Origin: Acetobacteraceae bacterium
Lineage (GTDB): Bacteria > Pseudomonadota > Alphaproteobacteria > Acetobacterales > Acetobacteraceae
DNA: 60,861 nucleotides
Direction of reading: 5' to 3'
Assembly (NCBI GenBank): GCA_022842185.1
Contig: JALHQB010000021.1
Coordinates: 1-60,861 of the forward strand
Notes under the pieces: model-generated
Seen by the model: only the letters and a program-made list of their open reading frames with translations
Told to the model about the DNA's origin: nothing
The model's database searches: none
In this document: piece by piece, positions 1 through 10,110 of the stretch
Layout of the letters: the number at the start of each line of letters is the position of its first letter
Position numbering within the stretch: the stretch's first letter is position 1
Made by a program: the position numbers and the translations under genes

Positions 1-105
1 GCCAAACTCAAACAGTTCCGCGCCATCGCCACCCGCTACGACAAGACCGACCGCAACTTCATCGCCGCCATTCATGCCGTCACCTTCCATCTCTGGATCA
101 ATTGA
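1..105 (+). CDS. IS5-type transposase, C-terminal end (5' partial)
   Basis: The frame is open from the first base and stops with TGA at 103-105, leaving 34 residues. The tail (FRAIATRYDKTDRNFIAAIH) has the R-x-A-T-R-Y-[DE]-K-T spacing that closes the DDE domain of IS5-family transposases. The catalytic region lies left of the window, so activity cannot be judged. The IS right end must lie within a few bases of the stop, because family-1 repeat sequence starts at about 112. Family assignment rests on this short tail only. Confidence 0.7.
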   Translation, partial: AKLKQFRAIATRYDKTDRNFIAAIHAVTFHLWIN

Positions 106-165
106 CGACACGCCTTAAGCCTTTGGCGGGGTGAGGTTTGGACAGGGGCGGCGCCCCTCTCCAAC
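106..165 (+). repeat. Family-1 repeat, arm B, left part missing at IS end
   Basis: From 112 the sequence matches arm B of the family-1 element: GCCTTAAGCC, then CTTTGG, a GGGGTGAGG link and a GGGGC/GCCCC hairpin. Complete copies (for example 3254-3313) begin with CCAAAG before GCCTTAAG. Here that part is replaced by the IS flank, so the IS probably inserted inside the palindrome. The repeat lies between the IS end and the 3' end of ccmG. Confidence 0.7.
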
Positions 166-178
166 CTGCTGCCAGCCA

Positions 179-775
179 TCACGCGTACCGCCGCAACAGG
201 GGCCGCAGATCCTGGTCGAGGATCTCGGGCGTCATCGGCCCGGCATAACGCCAGCGGATCAGCCCCTGCCGGTCGATCAGGTAGGTCTCCGGAACGCCAT
301 AGACCCCCCAGTCGATCGCGATGCGCCCCGGTTCGTCACGGCCAAGCCGGCGGAACGGGTTGCCGTAGCGTGTCAGGAAGCCAGCGGCATCAGCCGGCCG
401 GTCCTTGTAGTTGATGCCGAACACCGGGACGCCGTCCCGCGACAGCCGCATGAGCTGCGGATGCTCGACGATGCAGGGCACGCACCAGGACGCCCAGAAG
501 TTCACCACCACGGGTGAAGGCAGCGGCGCGCGCAGATCGGCCGCCGATAGCCCAGGCAGGTCGCTGGCATCGAGCGGCGGCAGGCTGAAGTCCGGCGGCG
601 CGCGGCCGAGCAGGGCCGAGGGCACGCCACGCGGGTTGTAGTCGCCCGTCTGCAGCCCGCGCAGCATCACCAGGAAGCCCGCGCCGGCGGCGGTTGCCAG
701 GCCGAGCGGCGCATACAGCATCCAGCGCCGGCCGCGCACGGCGGGGGCGGGGGCGGGGGCGGGGGTCTCGCTCAT
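179..775 (-). CDS. ccmG: Cytochrome c biogenesis thiol:disulfide interchange protein CcmG/DsbE
   Basis: A periplasmic membrane-anchored thioredoxin of 198 aa that keeps the apocytochrome c CxxCH cysteines reduced for haem ligation. Residues 19-37 form the N-terminal anchor. The active site is W97-C98-V-P-C101 and the cis-proline loop is G160-V-P-E. Length is normal for the family. The ATG at 773-775 overlaps the ccmF stop by 4 bp (ATGA), which fixes the start and indicates translational coupling. No ccmH follows; the repeat and IS remnant lie directly downstream, so the usual ccmFGH order is broken or ends here. Confidence 0.93.
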   Translation of the reverse strand: MSETPAPAPAPAVRGRRWMLYAPLGLATAAGAGFLVMLRGLQTGDYNPRGVPSALLGRAPPDFSLPPLDASDLPGLSAADLRAPLPSPVVVNFWASWCVPCIVEHPQLMRLSRDGVPVFGINYKDRPADAAGFLTRYGNPFRRLGRDEPGRIAIDWGVYGVPETYLIDRQGLIRWRYAGPMTPEILDQDLRPLLRRYA

Positions 776-2730
776 GCCGGCACCGTGGCGCCCTTGGGGG
801 CCGGTGCGGCGACGCGCATGCGCCGGTCCGACAGGGACAGCATGCCGCCCAGCGCCATGGCGAGGCCGCCGAACCAGATCCAGGGGGCGAACGGGTTGTG
901 GTGCAGTCGCAGGACGGCGGCACCGTCCCGTTCCTCGCCGAGTACGGCATAGAGGTCGCGCATGGCATTGGTGTGGATCGCGGCCTCCGACGTCGTCTGG
1001 TTGTCCACGATGAAGCTGCGGCGTTCGGGGTGCAGCACCGTGACCACCTTGCCGTCGCGCAGCACCGTGACCGTCGCGCGGCGGGCGCGGTAATTGGCGC
1101 CGATCTCGTCCGACAGGCCATCCATCCGCCATTCGTATCCGGCGAGCCGGGTGCTCTGCCCGGCCGCGAGCTGCACCAGGGTGTCGGTCGCCACGCCCAT
1201 CCCGGCGATGCCGGCGATCGAAATGCCCAGCGCGCCATGCGCGATGGCCGCGCCCCAGGCCGCGCGCGGCAGACCGAGCGCACGCCGCCAGGCCTGGGAC
1301 GGGCGACGGAACAGTCCGATCCGGTCCGCGACATCCGCCGCAGCCCCCATCACCAGCCAGGCCGCCATCGCCATGCCGAGCGCAGGCCACACGGGATAAC
1401 CGGCCAGGGCGAGGCAGAGGAAGCCGATCAGCATGGCCGACGCCGCTGCCCACCAGAGCCGTTGCAAGGCCGCCCACAGGTCACCGCGCTTCCACGGCAT
1501 CATCGCGCCGATCGGCATGGCCACCACCAGCGGGATCGCCAGCGGCGCGGTCGCTGCATTGAAGAAGGGCGGCCCGACGGAGATCTTCGCGCCGGTCAGG
1601 ATATCGGCGAACAGCGGCCACAGCGTGCCCGCCAGCACCACGGCGGCGATCGAACAGATCAGCAGGTTGTTCACCACCAGCGCGCCTTCGCGCGAGATGG
1701 GGGCGAAGATGCCGGTGGGCGCGAGCCGCGGCGCGCGCCAGGCGAAGAGCGCGAGGGCACCGGCGACGTAGATCATCAGCAGCGCGAGGATGAACACGCC
1801 GCGCCCGGGGTCGCTGGCGAAGGCATGCACGCTGTTCAGCACGCCCGAGCGCACCAGGAAGGTGCCCAGCAGGCTCATCGTGAAGGCGAGGATTGCGAGC
1901 AGCACGGACCACACCTTCAGCGTGTCGCGCTTTTCCACCACGATGGACGAATGCAGCAGCGCCGTGCCCGCCAGCCATGGCAGCAGCGACGCGTTCTCCA
2001 CCGGGTCCCAGAACCAGTAGCCGCCCCAGCCGAGTTCATAATAGGCCCACCAGGATCCCATGGTGATGCCGACCGTCAGGAAGCACCACGCCCCCAGCGC
2101 CCAGGGCCTCACCCAACGCCCCCAAGCCGCATCGACGCGCCCTTCGAGCAGTGCGGCCACGGCGAAAGCGAAGGTCACCGCATAGCCGACATAGCCGACA
2201 TAGAGCGTCGGCGGATGCATCGCGAGGCCGGGGTCCTGCAGGACCGGATTGAGCCCCTGCCCGTCGGGCGGCGGCGGCCAGACCCGCTCGAACGGGTTGG
2301 AGGTGAAGATGATGAAAAGCAGGAAGCCGGCCGCGATCCAGCCGAGCACGCCGATGACGCGGGCCTTCAGCGCCGTCGGCAAATCCCGCCCGAAACCCGC
2401 CACCGCCGCGCCGCACAAAGCGAGGATGAGCACCCAGAGCACCATCGACCCTTCGTGGTTGCCCCAGGATCCGGACAATTTGTAGATCAGCGGCTTGGCG
2501 GAATGGCTGTTGGCGACGACGTTCATCACCGTCGTATCATTCACCGCGAAGGCCCAGAGCAGGCTGCCGAAGGCCGCCCCCATGGCAAGCAGCATCCCGA
2601 CCGCCAGCGGCGCGGCCGTTGCCATCCAGCGCGCATCGCCCCGTGCGGCCCCGACCACGGGGAGCACCGACTGAACGATTGCGATGATGCAGGCCAGCGC
2701 CAGCGCGAAATGACCGAGTTCAGGGATCAT
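772..2730 (-). CDS. ccmF: Haem lyase CcmF (cytochrome c maturation, CcsA family)
   Basis: A polytopic inner-membrane protein of 652 aa that acts with CcmH/I to ligate haem from holo-CcmE to apocytochrome c. The tryptophan-rich WWD signature lies at about residues 227-252 (GWGGYWFWDPVENASLLPWL). Conserved motifs NHEGSMVLW (91-99) and MHPPTLYVGYVG (171-182) are present, with many hydrophobic segments and a final periplasmic loop before the last helix. The length is that of full CcmF. It is first in a two-gene unit with ccmG. No ccmE or ccmC is seen nearby, so other ccm genes must be elsewhere. Confidence 0.95.
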   Translation of the reverse strand: MIPELGHFALALACIIAIVQSVLPVVGAARGDARWMATAAPLAVGMLLAMGAAFGSLLWAFAVNDTTVMNVVANSHSAKPLIYKLSGSWGNHEGSMVLWVLILALCGAAVAGFGRDLPTALKARVIGVLGWIAAGFLLFIIFTSNPFERVWPPPPDGQGLNPVLQDPGLAMHPPTLYVGYVGYAVTFAFAVAALLEGRVDAAWGRWVRPWALGAWCFLTVGITMGSWWAYYELGWGGYWFWDPVENASLLPWLAGTALLHSSIVVEKRDTLKVWSVLLAILAFTMSLLGTFLVRSGVLNSVHAFASDPGRGVFILALLMIYVAGALALFAWRAPRLAPTGIFAPISREGALVVNNLLICSIAAVVLAGTLWPLFADILTGAKISVGPPFFNAATAPLAIPLVVAMPIGAMMPWKRGDLWAALQRLWWAAASAMLIGFLCLALAGYPVWPALGMAMAAWLVMGAAADVADRIGLFRRPSQAWRRALGLPRAAWGAAIAHGALGISIAGIAGMGVATDTLVQLAAGQSTRLAGYEWRMDGLSDEIGANYRARRATVTVLRDGKVVTVLHPERRSFIVDNQTTSEAAIHTNAMRDLYAVLGEERDGAAVLRLHHNPFAPWIWFGGLAMALGGMLSLSDRRMRVAAPAPKGATVPA

Positions 2731-3087
2731 GCGAGCCAGCTCCGGTGCATTGGGACGCCGGCGTGGGACGGGGCCCCCGCCACGGGAATTCTACCCTGTG
2801 TACCCTTTACGGCCTGGAGCGGGAAAGCGGGGGTGGTCCCGCGGTTCCCTGAACTGATGATCGCGGTCGGTCGCGGCATGGTCACCCGGGGACAGATCTC
2901 GGGTTCCAAAGTGGTTGGCGAGGGTAAGCATGACAAGCGCCGACGTCACGCTGCGCGAGCGGCCCCGGTACGGCGCCCGTCCGGCGAGGGATGGTCGGTG
3001 GGGCGGCGCCCGCGTCCCTGACATGAGCCTGCGCGGAGCATGGCCGTCCTTGGCGGGGCTAGAGGGGCAGCGCCAATCGGCGCGAAG
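2731..3087. other. Intergenic region upstream of ccmF, no gene seen
   Basis: About 360 bp between the ccmF start and the family-1 repeat. Only Arg/Pro-rich chance frames occur and no start with a credible ribosome site was found. It presumably holds the ccmFG promoter, but no clear -35/-10 pair stands out. Together with the repeat it forms a 636 bp gap to typA. Confidence 0.5.
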
Positions 3088-3314
3088 ATTGGAGGGGCGC
3101 TGCCCCTCCAAACCACCCCGCCAGGGACCAACGGGTCCCTGGACCGCGGGATCTTGGCGTTCGTCGCGCAGGGCGGTCTTTACCCGGTTCCGTAGCGGGA
3201 ATCGGGCATCTATCTTGGCACCGACCGCCGGCGTTCAGCACCAAGTCGAGGTATCCAAAGGCCTTAAGCCTTTGGTGGGGTGAGGTTTGGAGAGGGGCAA
3301 CGCCCCTCTCCAAG
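3088..3314. repeat. Family-1 repeat, complete two-arm copy
   Basis: Arm A (3088-3150) has a GGAGGGGC/GCCCCTCC hairpin, then AAACCACCCCGCCAGG and a CCAGGGACC/GGTCCCTGG hairpin. A roughly 100 bp variable spacer follows. Arm B (3254-3313) has CCAAAGG-CCTTAAG-CCTTTGG and then GGAGAGGGGC/GCCCCTCTCC. Arm B reads as an inverted, diverged version of arm A. The same layout recurs at 43149-43312 and 55843-55990. Confidence 0.85.
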
Positions 3315-3366
3315 GATCATCATCGCCACATATTCACGCGAAGGGGGCGGCGCCCCTCCATGCCGG

Positions 3367-5205
<1,839 letters not shown>

Positions 5206-5522
5206 CGCGGCCTCCTGTGTCGGGCGCCACGCGGCAAACTGCGCCCCTGCCCCGATCGTGGGCGGGCGGCGCAGCCATCGGTCGGCGGATTGTGCGGCGC
5301 ACACATAGGGGCGTCGTTGCAGGAAAGCGAGGGAAAAAGCGCCGGGCCACCGATGTCGTGCACGCATGGAGCGTCAGATCGGGCGCAGTTCCGCGCCTGA
5401 CTGCGGTCAGTCAGGCGCGATCTGGTGCATCGGCGGCCTGCGGCGAGGGGGATCGCCGCAGGCCGCGCGGTGACGGGGCGCAACAGACGCTATCGCGGGG
5501 GCTGCGTCTGCGCGTGGTCCCG
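5206..5522. other. Intergenic region with one standalone hairpin
   Basis: 317 bp between typA and the secreted protein gene at 5523-6347. It holds the perfect hairpin at 5393-5418. No convincing small gene is seen on either strand. It should contain the typA promoter and the 3' end of the upstream transcript. Confidence 0.5.
5393..5418. repeat. Standalone family-2 first hairpin
   Basis: Perfect inverted repeat with arms GCGCCTGACTG and CAGTCAGGCGC and a 4-base loop (CGGT). The same hairpin type forms the left half of the family-2 double elements (for example near 57963-57986) and stands alone again at 22945-22970. No T-run follows, so a classical terminator is not supported. Confidence 0.75.
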
Positions 5523-6347
5523 TCACATGCCGAGAGCCCGGGTCATGTTGGCGGCCTCGGCCATCAGCGCCGTGGCGGTGGGAACATCGTTGCGGCCGAG
5601 GGCCACGCGGGCCTGGGCCATGCGCGCGACGGCCCCGTCCCGCACCGGGATGGTTTCGGTCCCGGCGATGGTCGATCGCGTCAGAAGCAGGGTCTCGGCC
5701 CGTTCGACCAATTCACTGGCCAGGGGCAAGCGGCCCTGGCGCGCGGCCTGGTCGGCCTGGCTGAGAAGCGCCACCGGCGAGTTGTTCGCCGCCACGGAGT
5801 CCGCCACCGCGGCGGTGCGGTCCCCGCCGTTCAGCACATCGCCCTGCATCGGCAGGACAGGGTTTGGCGCCGCACCATGCACCGACGGCGCGACGACGAC
5901 CGGCGCGACGGCCATGGGCGCCGCGGGCATCGGACCGGGGGCGAGGCGCAGCGCCTCACCCACGCCAGGCGCGTTGTGGACGCTCGAGGACGAACCGGTC
6001 GGTGGCGTGGCCGGCACATAGGCCGGAGACTGTGCCACGCTGGGGCTGTAGGGCGTGCCCGGCGCGACGCCAACGCCTGGGGCAGGCGTGACGGACGACG
6101 CTGAACCGGCGGGCGGCGCCACCGGTACATAGGCAGGCGGCGTCGAGACGGTGGGGCTATAGGGCGTGCCCAGCACGACGCCGACACCCGGCGCCGGCGT
6201 GACGGAGGTCGCGGCGCCGGTGGGCGGCGCCAGGGGCGCGCTGTACACGGGCGATCCCGGAAGCGGCGTCGTCTGTCCCTGGGCCAAGGCCGGCGTTACG
6301 GCCAAGCCAAGGCCGAATAGTGCAAGATGGATCCCGTTGGGGCGCAT
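5523..6347 (-). CDS. Secreted Pro/Ala-rich protein with internal tandem repeats
   Basis: 274 aa with a signal peptide (GIHLALFGLGLAVTPALAQG). Residues about 30-140 hold three copies of a roughly 37-residue repeat built on S-x-x-V-T-P-A-P-G-V-G-V-x-x-G-T-P-Y-S-P, the third more diverged (VHNAPGVGEALRLAPG). The C-terminal third is a predicted helical bundle (ADQAARQGRLPLASELVERA, RMAQARVALGRNDVPTATAL) with a TPR-like look. ATG at 6345-6347 follows AGGAG at a normal distance. The function is unknown; the layout suggests an extended envelope linker plus a small helical domain. Confidence 0.75.
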   Translation of the reverse strand: MRPNGIHLALFGLGLAVTPALAQGQTTPLPGSPVYSAPLAPPTGAATSVTPAPGVGVVLGTPYSPTVSTPPAYVPVAPPAGSASSVTPAPGVGVAPGTPYSPSVAQSPAYVPATPPTGSSSSVHNAPGVGEALRLAPGPMPAAPMAVAPVVVAPSVHGAAPNPVLPMQGDVLNGGDRTAAVADSVAANNSPVALLSQADQAARQGRLPLASELVERAETLLLTRSTIAGTETIPVRDGAVARMAQARVALGRNDVPTATALMAEAANMTRALGM

Positions 6348-6811
6348 TCTGTGCTCCTGTTTCGATGGGTTGTTAAAGCGATCGAGAAATGTGGTTGTTT
6401 GAACGGAATGGATATTTTGAAACGTCTTCTTCAAAACGATGTGCTTTGTCCCGACACTGAGGCTGGGTGGTTCGTTGACGATAACGTCAAGGCATCGGAA
6501 TGGTTGCCCGTTGGCGAGGCGCGTGCTTTCCGGCTGCCGCGCATGGATAGCGAAGGCGCCGCACGTTCGGTCCCAGGCGGTCGACTTGGCACCCTCGCGA
6601 TCAGGGTTTCGCGGCGCTGAAACGCGGCCCGTACAGTCGCGCGCGGTCAAGCTGGGCGGCGGACCATTCTTCCGTTGCAGCTCGGCCAGTACTCGCAGCG
6701 AGCGACCTGCGACAGACCGGGTCTGCTGGGATCAGCCAGGCAGCGTGAAAATGCTCGATCAAATAAAGGCGTAACGCGTTCTCGCGCCAGCACGGGCTGG
6801 CGGAATACGTT
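6348..6811. other. 464 bp gap; lower-GC leader and a family-2 repeat
   Basis: The part next to the gene ending at 6347 (6348-6450) is distinctly richer in A/T than its surroundings and likely carries that gene's promoter. No protein frame here looks real. The right end is occupied by a degenerate family-2 repeat that runs into the stop codon of the next minus-strand gene. Confidence 0.5.
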
Positions 6812-6815
6812 CTAC
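6731..6815. repeat. Family-2 repeat, degenerate copy
   Basis: It contains the family's conserved link ATGCTCGATCAAATAAAGG, followed by an imperfect hairpin around CGCGCCAGCACGGGCTGGCG. The right stem (ACGTTCTA) overlaps the TAG stop of the gene at 6812-7687. Stem pairing is poorer than in the copies at 53754-53794 and 58016-58057. Confidence 0.65.
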
Positions 6816-7687
6816 CGTTCCTGGAACCCGGTCGGCGTCAAGGCGAAGCGGCGAAGGTCGACCCCCTGCCATTGGGCGACAGCATTGGCCACTTCCGTGC
6901 GGTACGCGATCACCTGCGGCCCCGCGCCGGCACTGCGAAGGTCCTCGTGGCGCGCCGTTATCGCCATGGCGTGGAACGCCAGGGTCTCCGCCGTCGCCTG
7001 GCGCTCCGCTTCGGTCAGCCGGGACATGGCGGGGTTACCGGCAAGCATCTCCCGCGCCTGGCCGCGCACGGCTGCGATACCCTGGGGCTGCGCCAGGGCA
7101 TCGCCGCCCGTCGCGACCTCCCAGGCAATGAGGTAGAAGGCCGCGACCACATCCGCCAGATCCCGCGGGTCGTAATTGTGTTGCCGCAGCAGAGCGTCGA
7201 ATTCCTGCCACGGACGGCCGGACGATATGGCCGTGCGCAGCGCCTCCGGGTTCGGGCTGGTCGGCAGCGCCGAAGCCAGCGCCTGCTGGCGCACACGCGC
7301 GGTGACCGTGGGGTCCGTATTGAAGGCTGTCGGGCTGCTGGCTGGCGCAGCGGTGCCACTGGCCATGGGCGGCAGGGCGGCTGGCTTGCCGTTTGGCAGG
7401 GTCGGCCCGGTCGCGCCAACGGGCTTCACGATGGTCGGGACGGAGGGTGGCTGCGGCGCAGGCGCCGCAACGGTGGCTGTCGGTGCGGGTGGGGCGATGG
7501 CGGGTCCGGTCGCGGCGGGGAACAGCCGCAGCCCGGCGCCGATCGCGGCCGCGCCATCGGCGCCCACCGCGCCGAACGGCATGACGGCGGGCCGGTCATC
7601 ACCCCCACCCTTCTGGGCATGGGCGAAGCCAGGCGCGGCGATCAGCCCGATCAGTGCGGCGGCGGTGGTCAGAAGGCGTCGCGACAT
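6812..7687 (-). CDS. Secreted protein of unknown function, Pro/Ala-rich linker plus helical domain
   Basis: 291 aa. A signal peptide (LLTTAAALIGLIAAPGFAHA) is followed by about 90 residues rich in Pro and Ala. The C-terminal domain (about 125-285) contains PRDLADVVAAFYLIAWEVAT and MAITARHEDLRSAGAG, and resembles the helical domain of DUF6683-type proteins; that match is from memory and tentative. The stop codon is formed by the end of a family-2 repeat. It lies directly upstream of the repeat-containing secreted protein on the same strand, 464 bp away, so separate transcription is likely. Confidence 0.75.
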   Translation of the reverse strand: MSRRLLTTAAALIGLIAAPGFAHAQKGGGDDRPAVMPFGAVGADGAAAIGAGLRLFPAATGPAIAPPAPTATVAAPAPQPPSVPTIVKPVGATGPTLPNGKPAALPPMASGTAAPASSPTAFNTDPTVTARVRQQALASALPTSPNPEALRTAISSGRPWQEFDALLRQHNYDPRDLADVVAAFYLIAWEVATGGDALAQPQGIAAVRGQAREMLAGNPAMSRLTEAERQATAETLAFHAMAITARHEDLRSAGAGPQVIAYRTEVANAVAQWQGVDLRRFALTPTGFQER

Positions 7688-7962
7688 GCTGTGCGTCCCC
7701 CGGCGGACTATTCGGTCCGGTCAAGGATCGGCTCTCACGGCGCCAAGTTCAAGCGGGACGGGTCCCGTGGCGTGAAGCATTTCCGACGAGCGATGACCGC
7801 CAGGGCGGGCGCTTCACCGTCATCGGTCCGCGGGCCAGCGTCCACCCACCAGAAACCGATGGATCGCTGAACGCATCATGCCCGCGCGCCGAGACCATCG
7901 GGCGCCGCCATGCGGCGCCAAGCCCTGGCGCCGCATGCGTGCCGCCCGCCAGGCCGATAAGC

Positions 7963-8559
7963 TCACTCCAGGCGGGCGGCCTCGTCGAAGGACAGGCGGG
8001 GGCTGCGCGGGAACAGGCCCTCGGGGTCGCCATAGCCGAGGTTGACCAGGAAGTTCGACTTCCAGCGCGTGCCGGGGAAGAACAGTTCATCCACCTTGGC
8101 ATTGTTGAAGCCGCTCATCGGCCCGGCATCGAGGCCGACGGCGCGCGCCGCCAGGATCAGGTAGGCGCCCTGGAGCGAACCGTTGCGAAAGGCGGTTTGT
8201 TCCGCGAAGGACGGGCTGGAGGTGAACCACGACTTGGCGTCGGGCGCATGGGGGAACAGCACCGGCAGATGGTCGTGGAAGTCGAGGTCATGGGCGACGA
8301 TGACGGTGACCGGCGCGGTCATGGTCTTTTCCATGTTGCCGGCCGACAGCGCCTCCTTGAGCTTCGCCTTGCCTTCGGGCGTCCGCACGAAGATGAAGCG
8401 CGCGGGGGACGCGTTCGCGCTGGTGGGCGCGAATTTCAGCAGGTCGTACATCTCGTGCAGCTTGGCGTCCGGCACGGGCCGGTCCTGCCACTTGTTCTGC
8501 GTCCGCGCGTCACGGAACAGCTGGTCGAGGGCGGCGTCGTCGATGGTCTCGTGCGGCAT
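7963..8559 (-). CDS. RutE-type nitroreductase (malonic semialdehyde reductase family)
   Basis: 198 aa FMN-dependent, NAD(P)H-using oxidoreductase. The N-terminal [19 protein letters not shown] and the [16 protein letters not shown] segment are the FMN-contact motifs of the RutE/HadB group. [19 protein letters not shown] closes the protein as in that group. RutE reduces the toxic malonic semialdehyde formed in pyrimidine catabolism, but no rut genes lie nearby, so a general nitro or quinone reductase role is equally possible. The ATG at 8557-8559 has GAGGA upstream; a longer in-frame extension to 8706 lacks family similarity. Confidence 0.85.
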   Translation of the reverse strand: MPHETIDDAALDQLFRDARTQNKWQDRPVPDAKLHEMYDLLKFAPTSANASPARFIFVRTPEGKAKLKEALSAGNMEKTMTAPVTVIVAHDLDFHDHLPVLFPHAPDAKSWFTSSPSFAEQTAFRNGSLQGAYLILAARAVGLDAGPMSGFNNAKVDELFFPGTRWKSNFLVNLGYGDPEGLFPRSPRLSFDEAARLE

Positions 8560-8799
8560 GTCGGTGTCCTCGATGACTGAAAGGTCGATGGCACGGCATA
8601 CGGCCGAACTCCGCAACCCCGCCAGGGGCTGCGGCCAATACCCACAATAAGCGTTGCGAATGATGGGCCGGGCGATGCGCCGATGCCCGCCGGCGGTCGC
8701 CTTCACGGCACCGCGTCAACAGGTTGTCAGTCGCGGGTGCCTGACAGCGCCGCGTATCAGGAGGTGCGGGCGGGCCTGAACCAAGCCGCCCGCCGGCGA

Positions 8800-9369
8800 T
8801 CAGGCCTCGACCTGCTCCACCGCGACGACTTCCGGGACATAGTGGCGCAGCATGTTCTCGACCCCGTGCTTCAGCGTGGCGCGGGAAGACGGGCAGCCCG
8901 AGCAGGCGCCCTGCATGTGCAACCGCACGATGCCCTCGCGGAAGCCGCGGAAGACGATGTCCCCGCCATCGCCGGCGACGGCCGGGCGGACGCGGGTGTC
9001 GAGAAGTTCCTTGATCTGGGAGACGACCTCAAGGTCGGCTGGGTCGAAATCCTCGCCATGCTCGCCGGCGGCCTCGCCTTCTTCCAGCACCGGCATGCCG
9101 GACAGGAAATGCTCCATGACGGCGCCCAGGATGCGGGGACGCAGCATGGTCCATTCGGCATCATCGGACTTCGTCACGGTCACGAAGTCGCTGCCGAGGA
9201 AAACGCGGGCCACATCGCCCACGAGGAAGACGCGCTCGGCCAGCGGGGAGCGGCCGGCGGCTTCGGCGGCCGACGTGAAATCGGCTGTGCCGCGGCTGCC
9301 GAGCACATCGCGCCCGGGCAGGAACTTCAGCGTGGCGGGGTTAGGGGTCGCTTCGGTCTCGATGAACAT
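8800..9369 (-). CDS. NfuA-like Fe-S cluster scaffold/carrier (NifU family)
   Basis: 189 aa cytoplasmic carrier that passes [4Fe-4S] clusters to target enzymes. The N-terminal half (MFIETEATPNPATLKFLPGR) is the alphaproteobacterial and mitochondrial NFU1-type Nfu_N domain. The C-terminal NifU domain carries C-S-G-C-P (CxxC) in MQGACSGCPSSRATLKHGVE. Length and two-domain order match the mitochondrial-type group. The ATG is preceded by GAGGTGGAACC. It is the last gene downstream of the stress protein gene, with a 226 bp gap, so probably its own unit. Confidence 0.92.
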   Translation of the reverse strand: MFIETEATPNPATLKFLPGRDVLGSRGTADFTSAAEAAGRSPLAERVFLVGDVARVFLGSDFVTVTKSDDAEWTMLRPRILGAVMEHFLSGMPVLEEGEAAGEHGEDFDPADLEVVSQIKELLDTRVRPAVAGDGGDIVFRGFREGIVRLHMQGACSGCPSSRATLKHGVENMLRHYVPEVVAVEQVEA

Positions 9370-9595
9370 GGTGAGGTTCCACCTCTGGTCTCTATTCCCG
9401 ACCTATGTGGTCCGGATTGCGCTGGGGTGCAACCGCTGGCGTCTTCCCATGCCCCTGGCGTTCCGAGAAACAAAGCGGATCGCGGCCAGGCCCCGATCCG
9501 GGAGTGCACGGCGCGACCTCGCCGCCAAACCAACAGCCCCGGGCGCGAAGGCAAGGGCGCGGATGCGGACCGCCCGCCGTCCGAGAGCGAAAAAA

Positions 9596-10102
9596 CTACG
9601 TAACCCGCTCAAGTTCCTTGTCGTCCAGCGCGCCCGGCACCAGCGTCATCGGGACGGTAAGCCGGTTGGCATACCGCCCGGTCAACGCGGTGATCAGCGG
9701 TCCCGGCCCGCCGCCATCCATCGCCATCCCGAGCACCAGGATCGAGATCCGCGGATCCTCCTCCAGAAGCTTCAGCAATTCATCCCGCGCGTCGCCCTCG
9801 CGGATGACCAGGATGGGGAACCCGCCGGTGATCTCGTTCACTTCGGCGGCCAGGCCGGAGAGCATCTTCTCCGCCTCCTCCCGCCGTTCCTCCTGCATCA
9901 TCACGCCGACGCCGGCCCATTCGACCAGGCCGACCGGCTCGATGACCCGCAGCAGCGCCACGCGACCGCCGCCCTTGCGCGCGCGCAGACAGGCATAGCG
10001 CATCGCCACAGCGCGCTCGGGGCTGTCATCGACCACCACCAGGAAGATGCGGTCGCGCTTGTCGGCGGTGGCCGCGGCAGCGGCTTCCTCGGATCCTGGC
10101 AT
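9596..10102 (-). CDS. Universal stress protein (UspA fold)
   Basis: 168 aa. Residues 17-30 (DRIFLVVVDDSPER) and a C-terminal stretch ISILVLGMAMDGGGPGPLIT match the alpha/beta Usp fold. The G-2x-G-9x-G(S/T) ATP loop is imperfect (GMAMDGGGPGPLI), so nucleotide binding is uncertain. The gene sits 8 bp after the TIGR02186 gene and is third in an operon with the TauE permease. The operon suggests a role linked to membrane transport or stress, but the sequence does not say which. Confidence 0.88.
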   Translation of the reverse strand: MPGSEEAAAAATADKRDRIFLVVVDDSPERAVAMRYACLRARKGGGRVALLRVIEPVGLVEWAGVGVMMQEERREEAEKMLSGLAAEVNEITGGFPILVIREGDARDELLKLLEEDPRISILVLGMAMDGGGPGPLITALTGRYANRLTVPMTLVPGALDDKELERVT

Positions 10103-10110
10103 CGCGGACC

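Noticed and set aside
694..3021. 775-codon open frame on the plus strand opposite ccmF
   Set aside because: Composition is Arg/His/Pro/Gln-rich with no domain; it mirrors a strongly recognised ccmF gene in high-GC DNA, where antisense frames stay open by chance.
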